Source of the DNA: G963677085 sp963677085
GTDB taxonomy: Bacteria; Planctomycetota; Planctomycetia; Pirellulales; Thermoguttaceae
Length of the DNA: 64,000 nucleotides
Reading direction: 5' to 3'
Assembly (NCBI GenBank): GCA_963677085.2
Contig: CAXXFH010000002.1
Span: 186,001 to 250,000, forward strand
Shown: positions 1-10,145 of the stretch, in pieces
How positions within the stretch are numbered: position 1 is the stretch's first letter
How the letters are laid out: every line of letters begins with the position of its first letter
Notes under the pieces: generated by a model
Database searches by the model: none
What the model saw: the letters and a program-made list of their open reading frames with translations, nothing else
Told to the model about the DNA's origin: nothing
Made by a program: the position numbers and the translations under genes

Positions 1-113
1 TAGGTGGCGATCGGCGAAAGTTTGTGTCTGTCGGGGGGCGTTGCCGAGCCACCGTTCAGGGCTGTCTCGTCGTCAACAATAGGGGGCCCACGCCAGGCCA
101 GGTGGGTTCAGTT

Positions 114-2934
114 ATGGCCGTAAGTACCGCGGACGATTTCTTCGCCGTTCTTCAGAAGAGTAAGCTTCTCAGCAACGAGCAGTTGGAAGAAGCACGAAAA
201 ATCGCTTCTGACGACGACAATCCCAAGTCCGTTGCCAAGGCGTTGGCACGACGCGGACTAATCACCTGGTGGCAGGCCGGGCAATTGGTCGCCGGGCGAA
301 CCTCATTATTCTTGGGTAAGTACAAGCTCATCGATTTGCTCGGGCGCGGCGGCATGGGAAGTGTATTCCTGGGCCAGCATACGACGATGAATCGTCAGGT
401 GGCACTGAAGATCGTTCCTCGTCACGTGGGCAAAGACCCCGCGTTATTGGAGCGGTTTCTGGCCGAAGCCCCGAACCATTGCCGCCTTGGATCACACGAA
501 CATCGTCCAGGCCTACAGCGTCGACAACGAGGGCGATCGCTACTACATCGTGATGGAGTACATCGACGGTCGCGATTTGGCCCAAATGGTCGAAAAAGAA
601 GGGCCCCTCGATTTCGAGCAAGCGGTTGCCTACATCCGGCAGGCTGCCGATGGGCTGAGCCACGGCCACGAACGCGGAATCATCCACTGCGATATCAAGC
701 CCTCGAATCTGTTGGTAAACGACCAGAATACGGTCAAAATCGTCGATATGGGGCTCGCCCGATTGACGGGTCGCAAACACGACAAAAAGCAGTGTAAAGA
801 GAAAGACGATGCCGTGCTGGGCACTGTCGATTACCTGGCACCGGAACAAGCTCTGGAGAGCTCCGATTTCGACCACCGGGCTGATATCTACTCGCTGGGG
901 TGTACGCTCTATTTTCTGTTGACCGGGCATCCGCCGTTTCCCGAAGGGACCCTGCCCCAGCGGATTATGAAACACCAGACGCAGGAGCCGAAGCCGATTA
1001 GCGACGAACGGCCCACCACTTCGCCGAGCCTGATTCGCATCTGCCAGAAGATGATGGCCAAGAAGCCGGAAGACCGTTATCAAACGGCCCAAGAGGTTAG
1101 CGAGGCGTTGGCCGCTTGGCGTCCACCTCCGCGGCGCCGGACGCCGGCCAAGAGTGCTGCGGCGGTTGCCAAGGACGCCTCTTCAGCCTCGGGCGACAAT
1201 GGCGACGCCACCGAAGATGGCGGGATACCTCTTATCAAGGTGGGGCCTGCTGAAGAGAAGGCGGCTAATGGAAATGATACGCCGTCGATCAAGGTCGCGG
1301 TAGCCACTTCGCCAACCGTGAAAAACCAAGCGGTGAAAAAAGGGAAACCGCTGGCCGACGAAACAGACGCGAAGGAAACGAAGAAGGGTGGATTCCTGCA
1401 AACCAAGCAGCAGAAGATCATTGCTGGCGTGGCCGCCGGCGTGGTGGGGCTTCTGTTGCTTTTGGGAATCACTATTCCGTTGGCGATCTACGCCATGGGT
1501 TCCGATGGGCCGGCGGCGGATACAACCGTGGCCGATGCCGACCTGCCGGCCGGAGCGGTCGTGGTTGGTGATGTCGACGAGGAAGTCGGCGGCGATCTCG
1601 AAAACCTGGAGGAAGACCTCGAAGGTGGTGCAGCGACCAAGGCCTCGATGACCGAGGCAGATGAGGCTGCAGACGCCGAAGGGCAAGAGGATATGCCCGC
1701 TGCGCCCGTCGAAGGTAGCGAGGCCACTAGCGAACCAGCTGCCGAGGAGCAACCCAAGCCCGAGCCGGCTGTAAGCGAACCGGCCGCCGAAAAGCCACCG
1801 GCCGAGAAACCCAAGCCGGAACCACCGAAGCCAGCGCCGCCCAAGCCGACGCCCAAGCCGAAACCCGCTCCGAAGCCGACCAATCCCTACGCCAAGCTGG
1901 CCACCGCAGTGAACTTGCCGGCCACGGACGCCACCGAGGGCTTTGTTTTAGGCGAGTTGGTCCTGGCGGCCAATACCCCGGTCCAACTGGAGTTGGTGGG
2001 CGGCGATCAGGCGGCCAAAGGAAACCGGAAATATTCCATGGAGGCCGAGGAGGGCGGGAAGAGTTGGTTGGTCCACCTCGATACAGAGTCGCGGGGTAGC
2101 GATACCGAACGACGCGACGTCGCCCGAATTAAGCTCGAAGAGAGTGCGCTGAAATTCGCCTGGCTTTCGGATCTGAGCGATGCGGAAGCGGGTTGCCTGA
2201 GTAATTGTGCGTTGAATATCACGGCCGGTGGTAACAAACCTTATTGGTTACCGCTGACGAAACCCAAGCACGTGGAACCCATCGCCGTAAAACTCGATCG
2301 GGGTGGAGCGAAGGCCGTTATTTCGGCCAGTAATCTGCCGCCGGACGAAGTGTTGCGGTTTGAGATTACGGGATTCGACGGGCCGTTTCCCACCACGCAC
2401 GAATTCAAACCGGCCAAAACTCTCAAGCCCAAGGAAAAAGGGACGGTTACGCTCAGTGGCAAAGACTTGCCCAAGATTATCCTGGCGACCAGCTTCAATG
2501 CCAAGGGGCGTTCGGTTACGTTCGACGCCAGCGCAACGTATCAGATCGGCAATGCCCCGCCACAGCCATTTAAAGGTGCAATGGTCAAGGCTTTGATCGG
2601 GCAGGCGATGGTTGCCCAGCAGCAACTCATGAAGATGGCCGACCAAGCACGCCACGCCAAGGATAAGCACAAGCAGCAGGGTGCCGAGTTGAAACTTACC
2701 GAGGTGGCCGATGCCATCGTGCAACTCAACGCCGTGAACGACTTGGTTCCCAAAATCAACGAGACGGGCCAAATTCAGTTTCGCGTGTACTCTGAAGTGG
2801 GCGACAAGCAGATCGAATTGATCACTAGCGCTCCCGATCCGGAGGCCATGCAATCGGCGGCCGTGCCTATGCCGGAGGAAGAACCGGAAGAAGAAGTCGA
2901 GCCGCTCTCTGGGCAAAAGGGATTCTTCGACTGA
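114..2934 (+). CDS. Transmembrane Ser/Thr protein kinase, frameshifted in this sequence
   Basis: Eukaryotic-type protein kinase expected to phosphorylate Ser/Thr on partner proteins. From ATG 114 the glycine loop GRGGMG is residues 77-82 and the VALK lysine is residue 99. The frame breaks in a CCCC run at 469-472; dropping one C restores the family sequence (AEARTIAALDHTN). Downstream are the catalytic loop HCD (685-693) in place of HRD, DMG in place of DFG, and the APE motif (LAPEQA). A Lys/Glu-rich linker, one membrane segment (about 1417-1503), a Pro/Lys/Glu-rich stretch and an uncharacterised roughly 350-residue outer region follow. The upstream ATG at 24 adds 30 non-family residues, so 114 is preferred. 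The HEAT gene lies 44 bp downstream on the same strand. The frameshift is either a sequencing error or real inactivation. The family call is secure. Confidence 0.85.
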
Positions 2935-2978
2935 GCCTGAATTTCGAGGATTTCGTTTCAGGGAAGCGATCATTTTCA

Positions 2979-3947
2979 ATGCAGGCATCAATAAGGGTGG
3001 TCGGTCTGTTGTTGCTTCTTCACCGGGCCGCCCTGGCCGCGCCGTTGGAGATGCCGGCGCGATGGCAGCAGGAGCCGATCGCTTTCTGGTGCGATCAGCT
3101 TCAGGCCGAGGACGTTCGCCAGCGATGGTACGCCGCCTATGCCCTGGGGCAATACGGCCCCGCGGCCGCTGAAGCCGTGCCGCAGTTAACGGCTGCTGTC
3201 GGCAACTTGAAGGGCCACGAGTACGAGCGCACGACGGCCGCTTGGGCGTTGGGACGTATTGGTGTCGCGTGGCAGACCGTCGTTGCCACGCTCACGGAGT
3301 CGCTCGGTTCGCAGTTGCCGTCGGTCCGTCGCAACGCGGCCGAGGCCCTGGGACGTCTGGAGGCCAAGACAGCCGTGCCGGCGTTGCTTGCGCGGCTTGA
3401 TGATTCTGATCCGGCGGTTTGCGTGAATGCCGCGGCGGCCCTGTGGAGTATCGATCGGCATCGTTCCGCGGTGGTTTCGCTCGAACGGATCGTGCGCGAC
3501 GGCAAAGCTCCTGGCCCGCGACTGGCGGCCGCGGCCCTGGGGTGTCTCGGTGCGCCGGTCGAAGCGGTGGTGCCGACGTTGGTTGCGGCGCTCGGCCACG
3601 GCGACGCCGACGTGCGTCGGGCGGCAGCTCGAGCTTTGGGACAAGTGGGGCCCGAATCGTTACCCGCGTTGAAGATCCCGCTGGAAGGCTCTTCCGAGGC
3701 AGCTCGGGTGGCTGCTGTGCAGGCCATGGGATGGATTGGGCCGGATGCCGTGCGGGCGTTGTCCTATGCGCTGAAGAACGACAACGCGGCCGTTCGTCGG
3801 GCAGCAGCTTCGCAACTCGGGCGACTAGGGCCATCGGCCCACGATGCCGAACCTGCGTTGGTCGAGGCCGTCAGCGATCGCAACATCGAAGTCCGCGAAG
3901 CGGCCGCCAAGGCACTTCGCAAGATTCGCGATTCAACGAAGCGCTAG
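2979..3947 (+). CDS. Secreted HEAT-repeat protein
   Basis: 322 residues. A hydrophobic leader of about 20 residues ending ALAA suggests export. The rest is a continuous run of roughly 31-residue HEAT/PBS-lyase-like alpha-helical repeats, with recurring patterns such as VRRAAARALGQVGPE and VRREAA-type helices. Such arrays are protein-binding scaffolds, and no catalytic residue is visible. It follows the kinase by 44 bp, so the two are probably co-transcribed and it may bind the kinase's outer domain (inference). Its stop codon overlaps by 4 bp the stop of the convergent PQQ protein gene. The exact partner cannot be told from sequence. Confidence 0.8.
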   Translation: MQASIRVVGLLLLLHRAALAAPLEMPARWQQEPIAFWCDQLQAEDVRQRWYAAYALGQYGPAAAEAVPQLTAAVGNLKGHEYERTTAAWALGRIGVAWQTVVATLTESLGSQLPSVRRNAAEALGRLEAKTAVPALLARLDDSDPAVCVNAAAALWSIDRHRSAVVSLERIVRDGKAPGPRLAAAALGCLGAPVEAVVPTLVAALGHGDADVRRAAARALGQVGPESLPALKIPLEGSSEAARVAAVQAMGWIGPDAVRALSYALKNDNAAVRRAAASQLGRLGPSAHDAEPALVEAVSDRNIEVREAAAKALRKIRDSTKR

Positions 3948-5902
3948 CCAATCGCACCGTTTTGCGCCAGCGTCCGCCCATACTTGGGCCAACCAGCGTC
4001 GGGCAGTTTCTGGGAGGAACATTTCAGCGCGACGAGCGTTTCGTCGTCCAGCCCGAAGGCCACCTGCCCGGCCGCCGGCAGGGTGCCGGCCGAGCGTACG
4101 GCAGCCCCGACTTGGGCCGTCCAGCGTGCTTGTCCTTGGAGGTCGACTGCATGGACGATTCCTTCATTGTCGCCCACGTAAAGCACTTGGTCGTCGCCGA
4201 GGACCGGGGTCGATTCGATGGGACCGGTCGCCTGGTACTGCCAGCGGAGCTTGTGGCTGTTGCCGTCGAAACACAGCAGTACGCCGCTGGGTTTCTTGCC
4301 GCGGACCGACTGGCTGACGCCGACGTAGATCTGGCCCGCCGGATCAATGACCGGCGAGCCAAGCATTTGACCTTCGACGGGCGTCTTCCAGGCGAGTTGG
4401 CCGTCGAGCCGGAAACCATACAGGGTTTCGTCGTGCCCGGCGACAACGAGTTGCTCGTCGGCCGTTAGCGCCGGTGCCGAATGGATGTACCATCCGGTTA
4501 ACCCTTGGCCGTCGGCGTGGTCCCAGAGGTTTCGGCCTTTGCGCGGTTCGAGCCGAATAGCAAACATGCAACCTTCGTCCGAGCCGACATAGAGCACACC
4601 ATCGTGGATGAGTCCGGGGGCATCGAGCTTCTGCCGCGTGCGGAAGTAGAGTCCTGACGGGGCCAGCCGGCCGTCGGCGTCGACTTTCAGTAGTCCGCCG
4701 TCGAAGGCGCTGATGTAAGTGTTTCCCTCCGTGTCGACTGTCGGCGCCGCGTAGCCCAACGGCTCGCTGACGCTTACCGGAGCGAAGACCTGTTTACCTT
4801 CGACGTTCACGGCGTGCAAGGTACCGTCGCTGCAGTGTAGACGCAGCGTTTCGTCGGCCGCCAGCACCATGGCGCCCGGGCAATGGCTGCCGGTGACGTA
4901 TTGCCAACAGAGCTCGATCCCATCGTCCTTCGGCCGCAAGGCGACCAGACGGTCAGCCATGTGAAGAAATACACGGCCCTGGGCGTCGACCACCGGGCAA
5001 CTGCGCAGCGGACGCACGATGCCCTTCTCTGGCGGCAGCTCGGGATAGGCCCAGGCAAACTGCTTCGGGCGGGCGGGCTTCGGACGTGGTTTGGGTTGAG
5101 GCTTGGGAGGCGGCGTCGGTTTGGCGGCCTGCCGTGGCTCGCTTGCGAGACGCTGCTGTGCCGGTGGCTTCGACTTCCTTGTAGGCGGCGCAGCCGGCTG
5201 GGGTTTGGAGGCCGGTTTCGACGGTCCTGTCGTTGTCTTCGAAGATTCCGCGGGCCGTTGCGCTCGCGGCTTCGCAACCTCTGGCGGTTCTGCGGCCGGC
5301 GGTTTTGGTGCCGAAGGTTGTTGCGCCGGCGGTTGTGGCACCTGTTGTGTAGGTGGTTGCACTGCGGGTGCTTGGGGTACCGGCGCCTGTGGTGCCGGTG
5401 TCTGTGGCAATGGCATCGTTCCGCCAGGCGGAAGCGGTGGTTGTCCAAGAGGTGGTGAGTGTGTGGCCGGTGGGGTGGGCGGCTGCACCGAATGCTGGGA
5501 CGGTTGTCCTAGCGACGGGCCGTAGAATACGGGAGTGCCGGGCGCCGGTGGTGGCGGGGGCACGGTCCCAGGAGGCGTTAGGGGCGTGGGGTGACCTGCA
5601 GGGGGAGCACTGTACGCACCGGGCACCGTTCCCGGAGAATTGCTGTATTGGCCGGGGCGTATGCCCGGCTGGTGTTGTGTCGGACCGGTTGGACCGGATG
5701 CCGGCATGCCAGGTCCGGTTGGAGGAACGCCAGATGCCGGTGGAACTCCGGGCACTGCCGGACGGACTCCACCACCGGCTGCCGCGGGACCGGTGATCTC
5801 GCGAAACAAACCGACCGCCTGCCGTCCGCACTGTGGGCAACTATACGGTTGCGTCGGTCGCTGGAGTTGATGCCCACACTGCTTACACTGAAAAGTCTTC
5901 AT
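3944..5902 (-). CDS. Zinc-ribbon, proline-rich PQQ-type beta-propeller protein
   Basis: 652 residues from ATG 5902; the frame extends upstream to 6010 but those residues look non-coding. Order of parts: a rubredoxin-like zinc ribbon with cysteines at residues 6, 9, 22 and 25; a long Pro/Gln/Ala-rich disordered linker (about residues 38-305); then a beta-propeller of PQQ/WD-like blades with repeated phrases such as VLYVGSDEG, QIYVGVS and VLYVGDNEG. There is no signal peptide or membrane span, so it is probably cytosolic. The propeller is likely a binding platform; PQQ-enzyme catalytic residues are not evident. It is the last gene of the minus-strand SrfB/SrfC run, 114 bp after the GrpE-like gene, and probably belongs to that complex (inference). 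Confidence 0.75.
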   Translation of the reverse strand: MKTFQCKQCGHQLQRPTQPYSCPQCGRQAVGLFREITGPAAAGGGVRPAVPGVPPASGVPPTGPGMPASGPTGPTQHQPGIRPGQYSNSPGTVPGAYSAPPAGHPTPLTPPGTVPPPPPAPGTPVFYGPSLGQPSQHSVQPPTPPATHSPPLGQPPLPPGGTMPLPQTPAPQAPVPQAPAVQPPTQQVPQPPAQQPSAPKPPAAEPPEVAKPRAQRPAESSKTTTGPSKPASKPQPAAPPTRKSKPPAQQRLASEPRQAAKPTPPPKPQPKPRPKPARPKQFAWAYPELPPEKGIVRPLRSCPVVDAQGRVFLHMADRLVALRPKDDGIELCWQYVTGSHCPGAMVLAADETLRLHCSDGTLHAVNVEGKQVFAPVSVSEPLGYAAPTVDTEGNTYISAFDGGLLKVDADGRLAPSGLYFRTRQKLDAPGLIHDGVLYVGSDEGCMFAIRLEPRKGRNLWDHADGQGLTGWYIHSAPALTADEQLVVAGHDETLYGFRLDGQLAWKTPVEGQMLGSPVIDPAGQIYVGVSQSVRGKKPSGVLLCFDGNSHKLRWQYQATGPIESTPVLGDDQVLYVGDNEGIVHAVDLQGQARWTAQVGAAVRSAGTLPAAGQVAFGLDDETLVALKCSSQKLPDAGWPKYGRTLAQNGAIG

Positions 5903-6016
5903 GCTTAGTGATCGACGTACACGGGAATGGTGTTTTGTGATGCGACGGTTACGAAGGCGAGTGGGGCTGCGACGACGAGCAAGCTCGCCCGTCAAACGGA
6001 AAGCAAACACGCTCGT

Positions 6017-7012
6017 CTACCGAACATCGACAGCGGCCTTGGTGTAGACTTTTCCGTTGTCTCGCAGGACAATCCACCCGCGCACCTGGCTGATCTCCAC
6101 GCCGCGCTCCGTGGCCGAGTGGCGCGAGGCGTCGAAACGTTCGCCTGAGTGAACCAGTTCGATACGGTTGCCAATGCCCGCTTCGTCGCATGTTTTCGTG
6201 AGCCAGTCGGCCAGGGCCTGTTCCATGGGATCGGTGCCGGCGCTGCGTTTCGGTTGCCAGCGGTAGTAGGCCTCGCCGATTTCCTTCAGTACTGGTGGCG
6301 TTTTCTCCGGGGCGGCCGAACGAAATACCAGTAACTGTCCGACCAGAGCGCAGGCACCGGCGTCGGCAGCCAGTGCGGCGTCGAACAATTGCCGGCGTTG
6401 CACTTCCAAACCCGGATGTTCGGCCAACTCGGGGCCCAAGACGGCACGTTGCCAGTCGAGGCCGGTTGAGGCCGAGGCGGCTTCGGTTTCGTCGGGCAGT
6501 TCTGGTTGCAGGAGTGTGGCCAAGTGTTGCAGGCCGCCGTCGAGTTGCTGCTGCAATTGGACGAGCATGGCGGCAATCGTTTCGTGGTGCGTGCTGAGCC
6601 CGTCGCTGATTTGGCCCAAGGCCACAGCGAGGGTGTCCGCCGGGGTGCCCTCGCCCGCAACGTTCTCGCTCTTCGTAACGCCGACACTGGAAACACTGTC
6701 CAACCGCGACTCCAGCAGGTTGAGCTTTTCGAGCACTGCCGCGAGCATGTCAGAGTCGGCGGCAACGGTTTGCCCCGCCGGGTTTTGTGCGGCCGCGTTG
6801 TCAACGGCGGCTGCGGCCTGCTCGGTTTCGCGACGCAGCAGGTAGGCGATCACCTGTTGGTTGGTGTCGCGCAGCAATATGCCGAGTTGGTCGAGCGTTT
6901 GGGTCAGTTGGGCCAGGTTGTTTTGGTTGTCTGGCATGGCACCTGCGGTGGTTGGGCTGTCGGACTTCGGGCCGCTGGGCTCTTCGTCGGTCTTTTTTCC
7001 CCAGATCGCCAT
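6017..7012 (-). CDS. Coiled-coil protein with GrpE-like C-terminal pattern, SrfB partner candidate
   Basis: 331 residues from ATG 7012 (sequence begins MAIWGKKTDEE); a further upstream start at 7063 adds unlikely residues. The acidic, charged N-terminus is followed by heptad-like helices (about residues 33-75 and 100-170) and a globular C-terminal half. The extreme C-terminus reads VRGWIVLRDNGKVYTKAAVDV, resembling the terminal beta-domain of GrpE nucleotide-exchange factors (V.GW..R..G.V..KA.V.V). It lies 88 bp downstream of the SrfB-like actin/Hsp70-fold gene, which fits an exchange-factor or adaptor role, but it is longer than true GrpE and its globular half is unfamiliar. Treat the GrpE relationship as a hypothesis; the gene itself is solid. 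Confidence 0.6.
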   Translation of the reverse strand: MAIWGKKTDEEPSGPKSDSPTTAGAMPDNQNNLAQLTQTLDQLGILLRDTNQQVIAYLLRRETEQAAAAVDNAAAQNPAGQTVAADSDMLAAVLEKLNLLESRLDSVSSVGVTKSENVAGEGTPADTLAVALGQISDGLSTHHETIAAMLVQLQQQLDGGLQHLATLLQPELPDETEAASASTGLDWQRAVLGPELAEHPGLEVQRRQLFDAALAADAGACALVGQLLVFRSAAPEKTPPVLKEIGEAYYRWQPKRSAGTDPMEQALADWLTKTCDEAGIGNRIELVHSGERFDASRHSATERGVEISQVRGWIVLRDNGKVYTKAAVDVR

Positions 7013-7100
7013 ATGGTCGGGCTCCTGGCGAGCGGAATCAATCGTGGCTGCTTCAGCAGCCACGCCTTGATGTGGATTTATCCGTTTTGAGTGTGTGCGA

Positions 7101-9965
7101 TTAACGTACGGGGCCTAGTTCGATGTTGTCCAGGCCGCCCGTGTCGAGATAGTAGCGTTCGTCGGCCAGTGTCCGCCAGTTGAAGAACACGTTGTCGCCG
7201 AGGATGGCGTCCTCACCGGCGACCATGCCGGTAACCGATTCGACTTCGAGCGTTTCTTCTGCGTCCTTTGTGGCGTGTTTCCGCTTGATGCGAACCACGA
7301 TTTCCGTCGGCCCGATACGGTCGGCTGTGTCCATCTTCAGTAGATAGACGGGCGTGGCTTGAGCCTCTTCGCCGCCGGCCAGTTTGCGCCCGATGAGCAC
7401 CCGTTGCGAGCTAGTCGTAAACTCGGTGATTTCCTCTCGGGCCTGGTCCTCGACCGGCTGGAAGAGGATCCGTTCGTTGCGGATGCCGCTGGTGGCGTCG
7501 GTCATCACGCCCCAGTAGTAGCTGTTGTCGAAAACCTTACCCTTCATCTCGAATTTGAACTGTGGGAGCATTCCCTGCCGGGCCATGAACTCGATGGCCG
7601 CGCCGACGACCACGGGGCTTTTCGGGTCGATGATTACGCCCGGGTTGTGGCCCTTTTCGTCCTGGTAGGGATACCAGTTGCCCGCGTAATGGTTGTACAT
7701 CGGCACAATTCGCGAAGGCGACAACGGCACGTACATCCGCACCAATTGCTGGATGAACGATAGTTTCGACGGTTGGCCGGCCAACAGTACGACATCAACA
7801 TCCAAGTCGACGATTCGCTGGCAGTAGTCGTAAAGCAACTCGTCGAAGACGTCGTAGACCACGCCTTCAAACTCGGCTTTGTCGTAAACGAGGTCAAGAT
7901 CCTGTTGGGCGTTGTAATAGCCAGGGCCGCGGAGCTTGTCGAACACCTGCTGCAACGATTCGACCAAGGCCGGGTCGATGATTTCGGGATCGGTGTGGGA
8001 GATCGCCTCGTCGACGATCTCGTTTACGGCATTGTCCAGATACCGCTGAGCCAAGGGAACCAAGAGCCGGTTCATCCAACTGATACGTTGCGAGCGGATC
8101 TCGCGATTTTTAGGAACCTCGGGCCCGAACAGCAGTTGCACGTCTTCGTCTTCCAGTCCCAAAACATCGGCGAAGCTGGGCACGATGATGGTTTCCAGCA
8201 GGCGTTTGACGAGTTGATCGCCGCCGAGGTAGATGCCGTCTTGGTGCAGCACTTCGCCACGAATGGCATCGTCGATCTTCGACTCGAAGCGATACTTGGC
8301 GATCATCAAGTCGGTCGTGCCGCCGCCGATGTCGATGCAGGCGATGCGGATTTCGCTATCGGCTTTGCCAAATTCTTCTTCGGACGCAGCACGGCGAGCC
8401 CCGGGACGTTGTGTGCCGGGACGTTGTGTGCCGGGACGCTGTGTGCCGGGACGCTGTGTGCCGGGACGCTGTGTGCCGGGACGCCGAAGGCCCGGCCGAT
8501 TGCGTTGCCGACCAGCCGGCACGACGGGGGTGGGTTCGGCTTCCGGTTCCGGCGAGGGGGCCGGTAGTCCGCGGTCTTGTTTTAAAGTGCCGAACCACAG
8601 CCGAGGATCCTGCCCAAGCATCCGCAGTTCGCTCCAGATGTAGGTCAGATGAACGGCACTGGCTTCGTCGATGCTGAGGTTCAACTCGGGCCGCACGCGT
8701 TGGTTTTTGCCCAAGGTGAGGCTGAAAATGGCTACGGCTTTCTCGACCTGGGCGGCCAGGCGTTTTTGTTCCTCTTGGATCATACCGCTGGGATAGCTGA
8801 GCGTGATCGTACGGATTTCGCGAGTGCGGCCGGCGTCGCCCGAGGCGTTGCGATAGGGAACCGAATTCACATAGCTGTAGGCCTGGCAAATCAACTCGTA
8901 CATGGCCGCGGTCATCAGGCAGCGCGGGGCATGACGCGGTTTCAGCGGAATGTCCGAGGCGTACTCGCTCTCGCGCGGCTCGTCGCGTTCGAGGAGGAAA
9001 TCGCGATCGTCTTCGTGGATGTAGCGAAGCAACGGGCCTTTGAGTGTCGAGGCGTAGACGCCCGTCTGGCAGCGGTCGCTGGGGTCGGCCATGTGCCAAT
9101 TGGCGCCTTCGAGCCAACTGGCGTCGTCGGCCCAGAGGTAACGCTTCGGAGAACTCATGCCGAGGCGGATATCGCCTTCGGCCCGCACGGCTTGGGCAAC
9201 GTCGTCGGCCTCGCGACCGAGGCGTGCCATGGAGAGGTCGTCGAACAACGGCGGCGTGACGGCCACTTCGACCTTGGTTTGCTTGGGTTTTTTCTTCCCG
9301 CGTCCGAACCAGCCGGCGCCGTTTTCATCTTCGTCGACCGTGTGGTACTCGATTTTGGTCGTCGGTGCCGGCGGGAGGTAGGGGGTGTTGCACCAATGGG
9401 TTTTTGAAGAGAACCACCGGGCGTCGTGCGAACTGGTGAAGTTGCCGTCGTCGTTCCAGGCGTCGAGGTGGTAGCGGTTTGTCAGCTCGAAGGGGAGCAT
9501 TTGCGGCGTCTGGCTGATTTCGCCCGCCAGTTCGAGCAACAGGGCGCCGGTGCGCGAGTTGCCAAAGTCGACGATCAGATGCACGTGTTTGGCATCGCCG
9601 GCGGTAGCGGTGGCCGGGCGGATAACGACCTCGATGTCGCCGATTCCCTTCAGCGGCTGGCCTTGCACATCAAGCAGATTGTTGATGCGGATTGGATAGT
9701 CTTTCGTCAAGGCGCTCGGCTCGCAGAAATAGCCGACGTCGGGGTCGCCGCAGGTGGTGTCGATCGCCAGGAAGAGCTTCGTGGTGCCCGACTGAATTAC
9801 TTGCCACTGGACGAAGGGATACGTGCGCGGCGGCTGATCTTCGGCACCGCCGGCACATTGGCAACGCTGCCAGCCGTAGCCGATTTGCGAGGTCTGATAG
9901 CGACTGCCACCCTTCAACGGGACGCAGATCAGTTGGACTCCGGTGTTGGCAAACAAGACGTGCAT
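7101..9965 (-). CDS. SrfB-like actin/Hsp70-fold ATPase
   Basis: 954 residues. Hallmarks of the actin/Hsp70 ATPase fold are visible: a phosphate-1 loop VDFGNSRTG (residues 132-140), a phosphate-2 loop DIGGGTTDLM (near residue 543), and an adenosine-type motif VVLLAGQPSKLSFI nearer the C-terminus. Length and motif spacing match the 'virulence factor SrfB' family, which lies beside SrfC in enterobacterial srfABC loci; no biochemical role is settled for that family. Between the phosphate motifs lies a disordered insert with five RPGTQ pentapeptides encoded by a 15-bp tandem repeat (8401-8475). No signal peptide, so cytosolic. Neighbours are the SrfC-like gene upstream (180-bp gap with hairpins) and the GrpE-like gene downstream, suggesting a nucleotide-dependent assembly machine. 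Confidence 0.8.
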   Translation of the reverse strand: MHVLFANTGVQLICVPLKGGSRYQTSQIGYGWQRCQCAGGAEDQPPRTYPFVQWQVIQSGTTKLFLAIDTTCGDPDVGYFCEPSALTKDYPIRINNLLDVQGQPLKGIGDIEVVIRPATATAGDAKHVHLIVDFGNSRTGALLLELAGEISQTPQMLPFELTNRYHLDAWNDDGNFTSSHDARWFSSKTHWCNTPYLPPAPTTKIEYHTVDEDENGAGWFGRGKKKPKQTKVEVAVTPPLFDDLSMARLGREADDVAQAVRAEGDIRLGMSSPKRYLWADDASWLEGANWHMADPSDRCQTGVYASTLKGPLLRYIHEDDRDFLLERDEPRESEYASDIPLKPRHAPRCLMTAAMYELICQAYSYVNSVPYRNASGDAGRTREIRTITLSYPSGMIQEEQKRLAAQVEKAVAIFSLTLGKNQRVRPELNLSIDEASAVHLTYIWSELRMLGQDPRLWFGTLKQDRGLPAPSPEPEAEPTPVVPAGRQRNRPGLRRPGTQRPGTQRPGTQRPGTQRPGTQRPGARRAASEEEFGKADSEIRIACIDIGGGTTDLMIAKYRFESKIDDAIRGEVLHQDGIYLGGDQLVKRLLETIIVPSFADVLGLEDEDVQLLFGPEVPKNREIRSQRISWMNRLLVPLAQRYLDNAVNEIVDEAISHTDPEIIDPALVESLQQVFDKLRGPGYYNAQQDLDLVYDKAEFEGVVYDVFDELLYDYCQRIVDLDVDVVLLAGQPSKLSFIQQLVRMYVPLSPSRIVPMYNHYAGNWYPYQDEKGHNPGVIIDPKSPVVVGAAIEFMARQGMLPQFKFEMKGKVFDNSYYWGVMTDATSGIRNERILFQPVEDQAREEITEFTTSSQRVLIGRKLAGGEEAQATPVYLLKMDTADRIGPTEIVVRIKRKHATKDAEETLEVESVTGMVAGEDAILGDNVFFNWRTLADERYYLDTGGLDNIELGPVR
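8401..8475 (+). repeat. 15-bp tandem repeat, five units, inside the SrfB-like gene
   Basis: Units start at 8401, 8416, 8431, 8446 and 8461, with a partial sixth at 8476. The only variation is a C/T alternation at one position of the unit. In the coding strand it gives the pentapeptide RPGTQ five times. The 15-bp unit preserves the frame, so copy number can vary without breaking the protein, lengthening a flexible linker between the two halves of the ATPase. Confidence 0.95.
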
Positions 9966-10145
9966 GTTGATTCGATGTTTCGCTTGGTTGGTGATGTCGG
10001 GTGCTTTTCATTTAGAGGTGCTACGGGCAGCTTGTATGCCCGTGTTCAGCACTGGCTGACAAGCAGCCAGTGGCACCCAGCTTGAGTGATTTTGTGTGGC
10101 GATAAAATGCCGTTTGGACGGCACGTTACCCCTTCGCCTCTACCC
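9966..10145. repeat. Intergenic hairpins between srfC-like and srfB-like genes
   Basis: The gap holds two short hairpins: GGGCA/TGCCC at 10025-10041 and CACTGGCT/AGCCAGTG at 10050-10072. The wording (gggcagcttgt, ccagtggcaccc) resembles the dispersed family-B repeat seen at about 59168 and 63058. No T-tract follows in either direction, so a terminator is not claimed. Confidence 0.6.

Noticed and set aside
328..1092. Minus-strand frame inside the kinase gene
   Set aside because: Shadow of the kinase catalytic domain.
8401..8490. CRISPR-like array
   Set aside because: Units are contiguous 15-bp repeats without spacers, and they are in frame within a protein.
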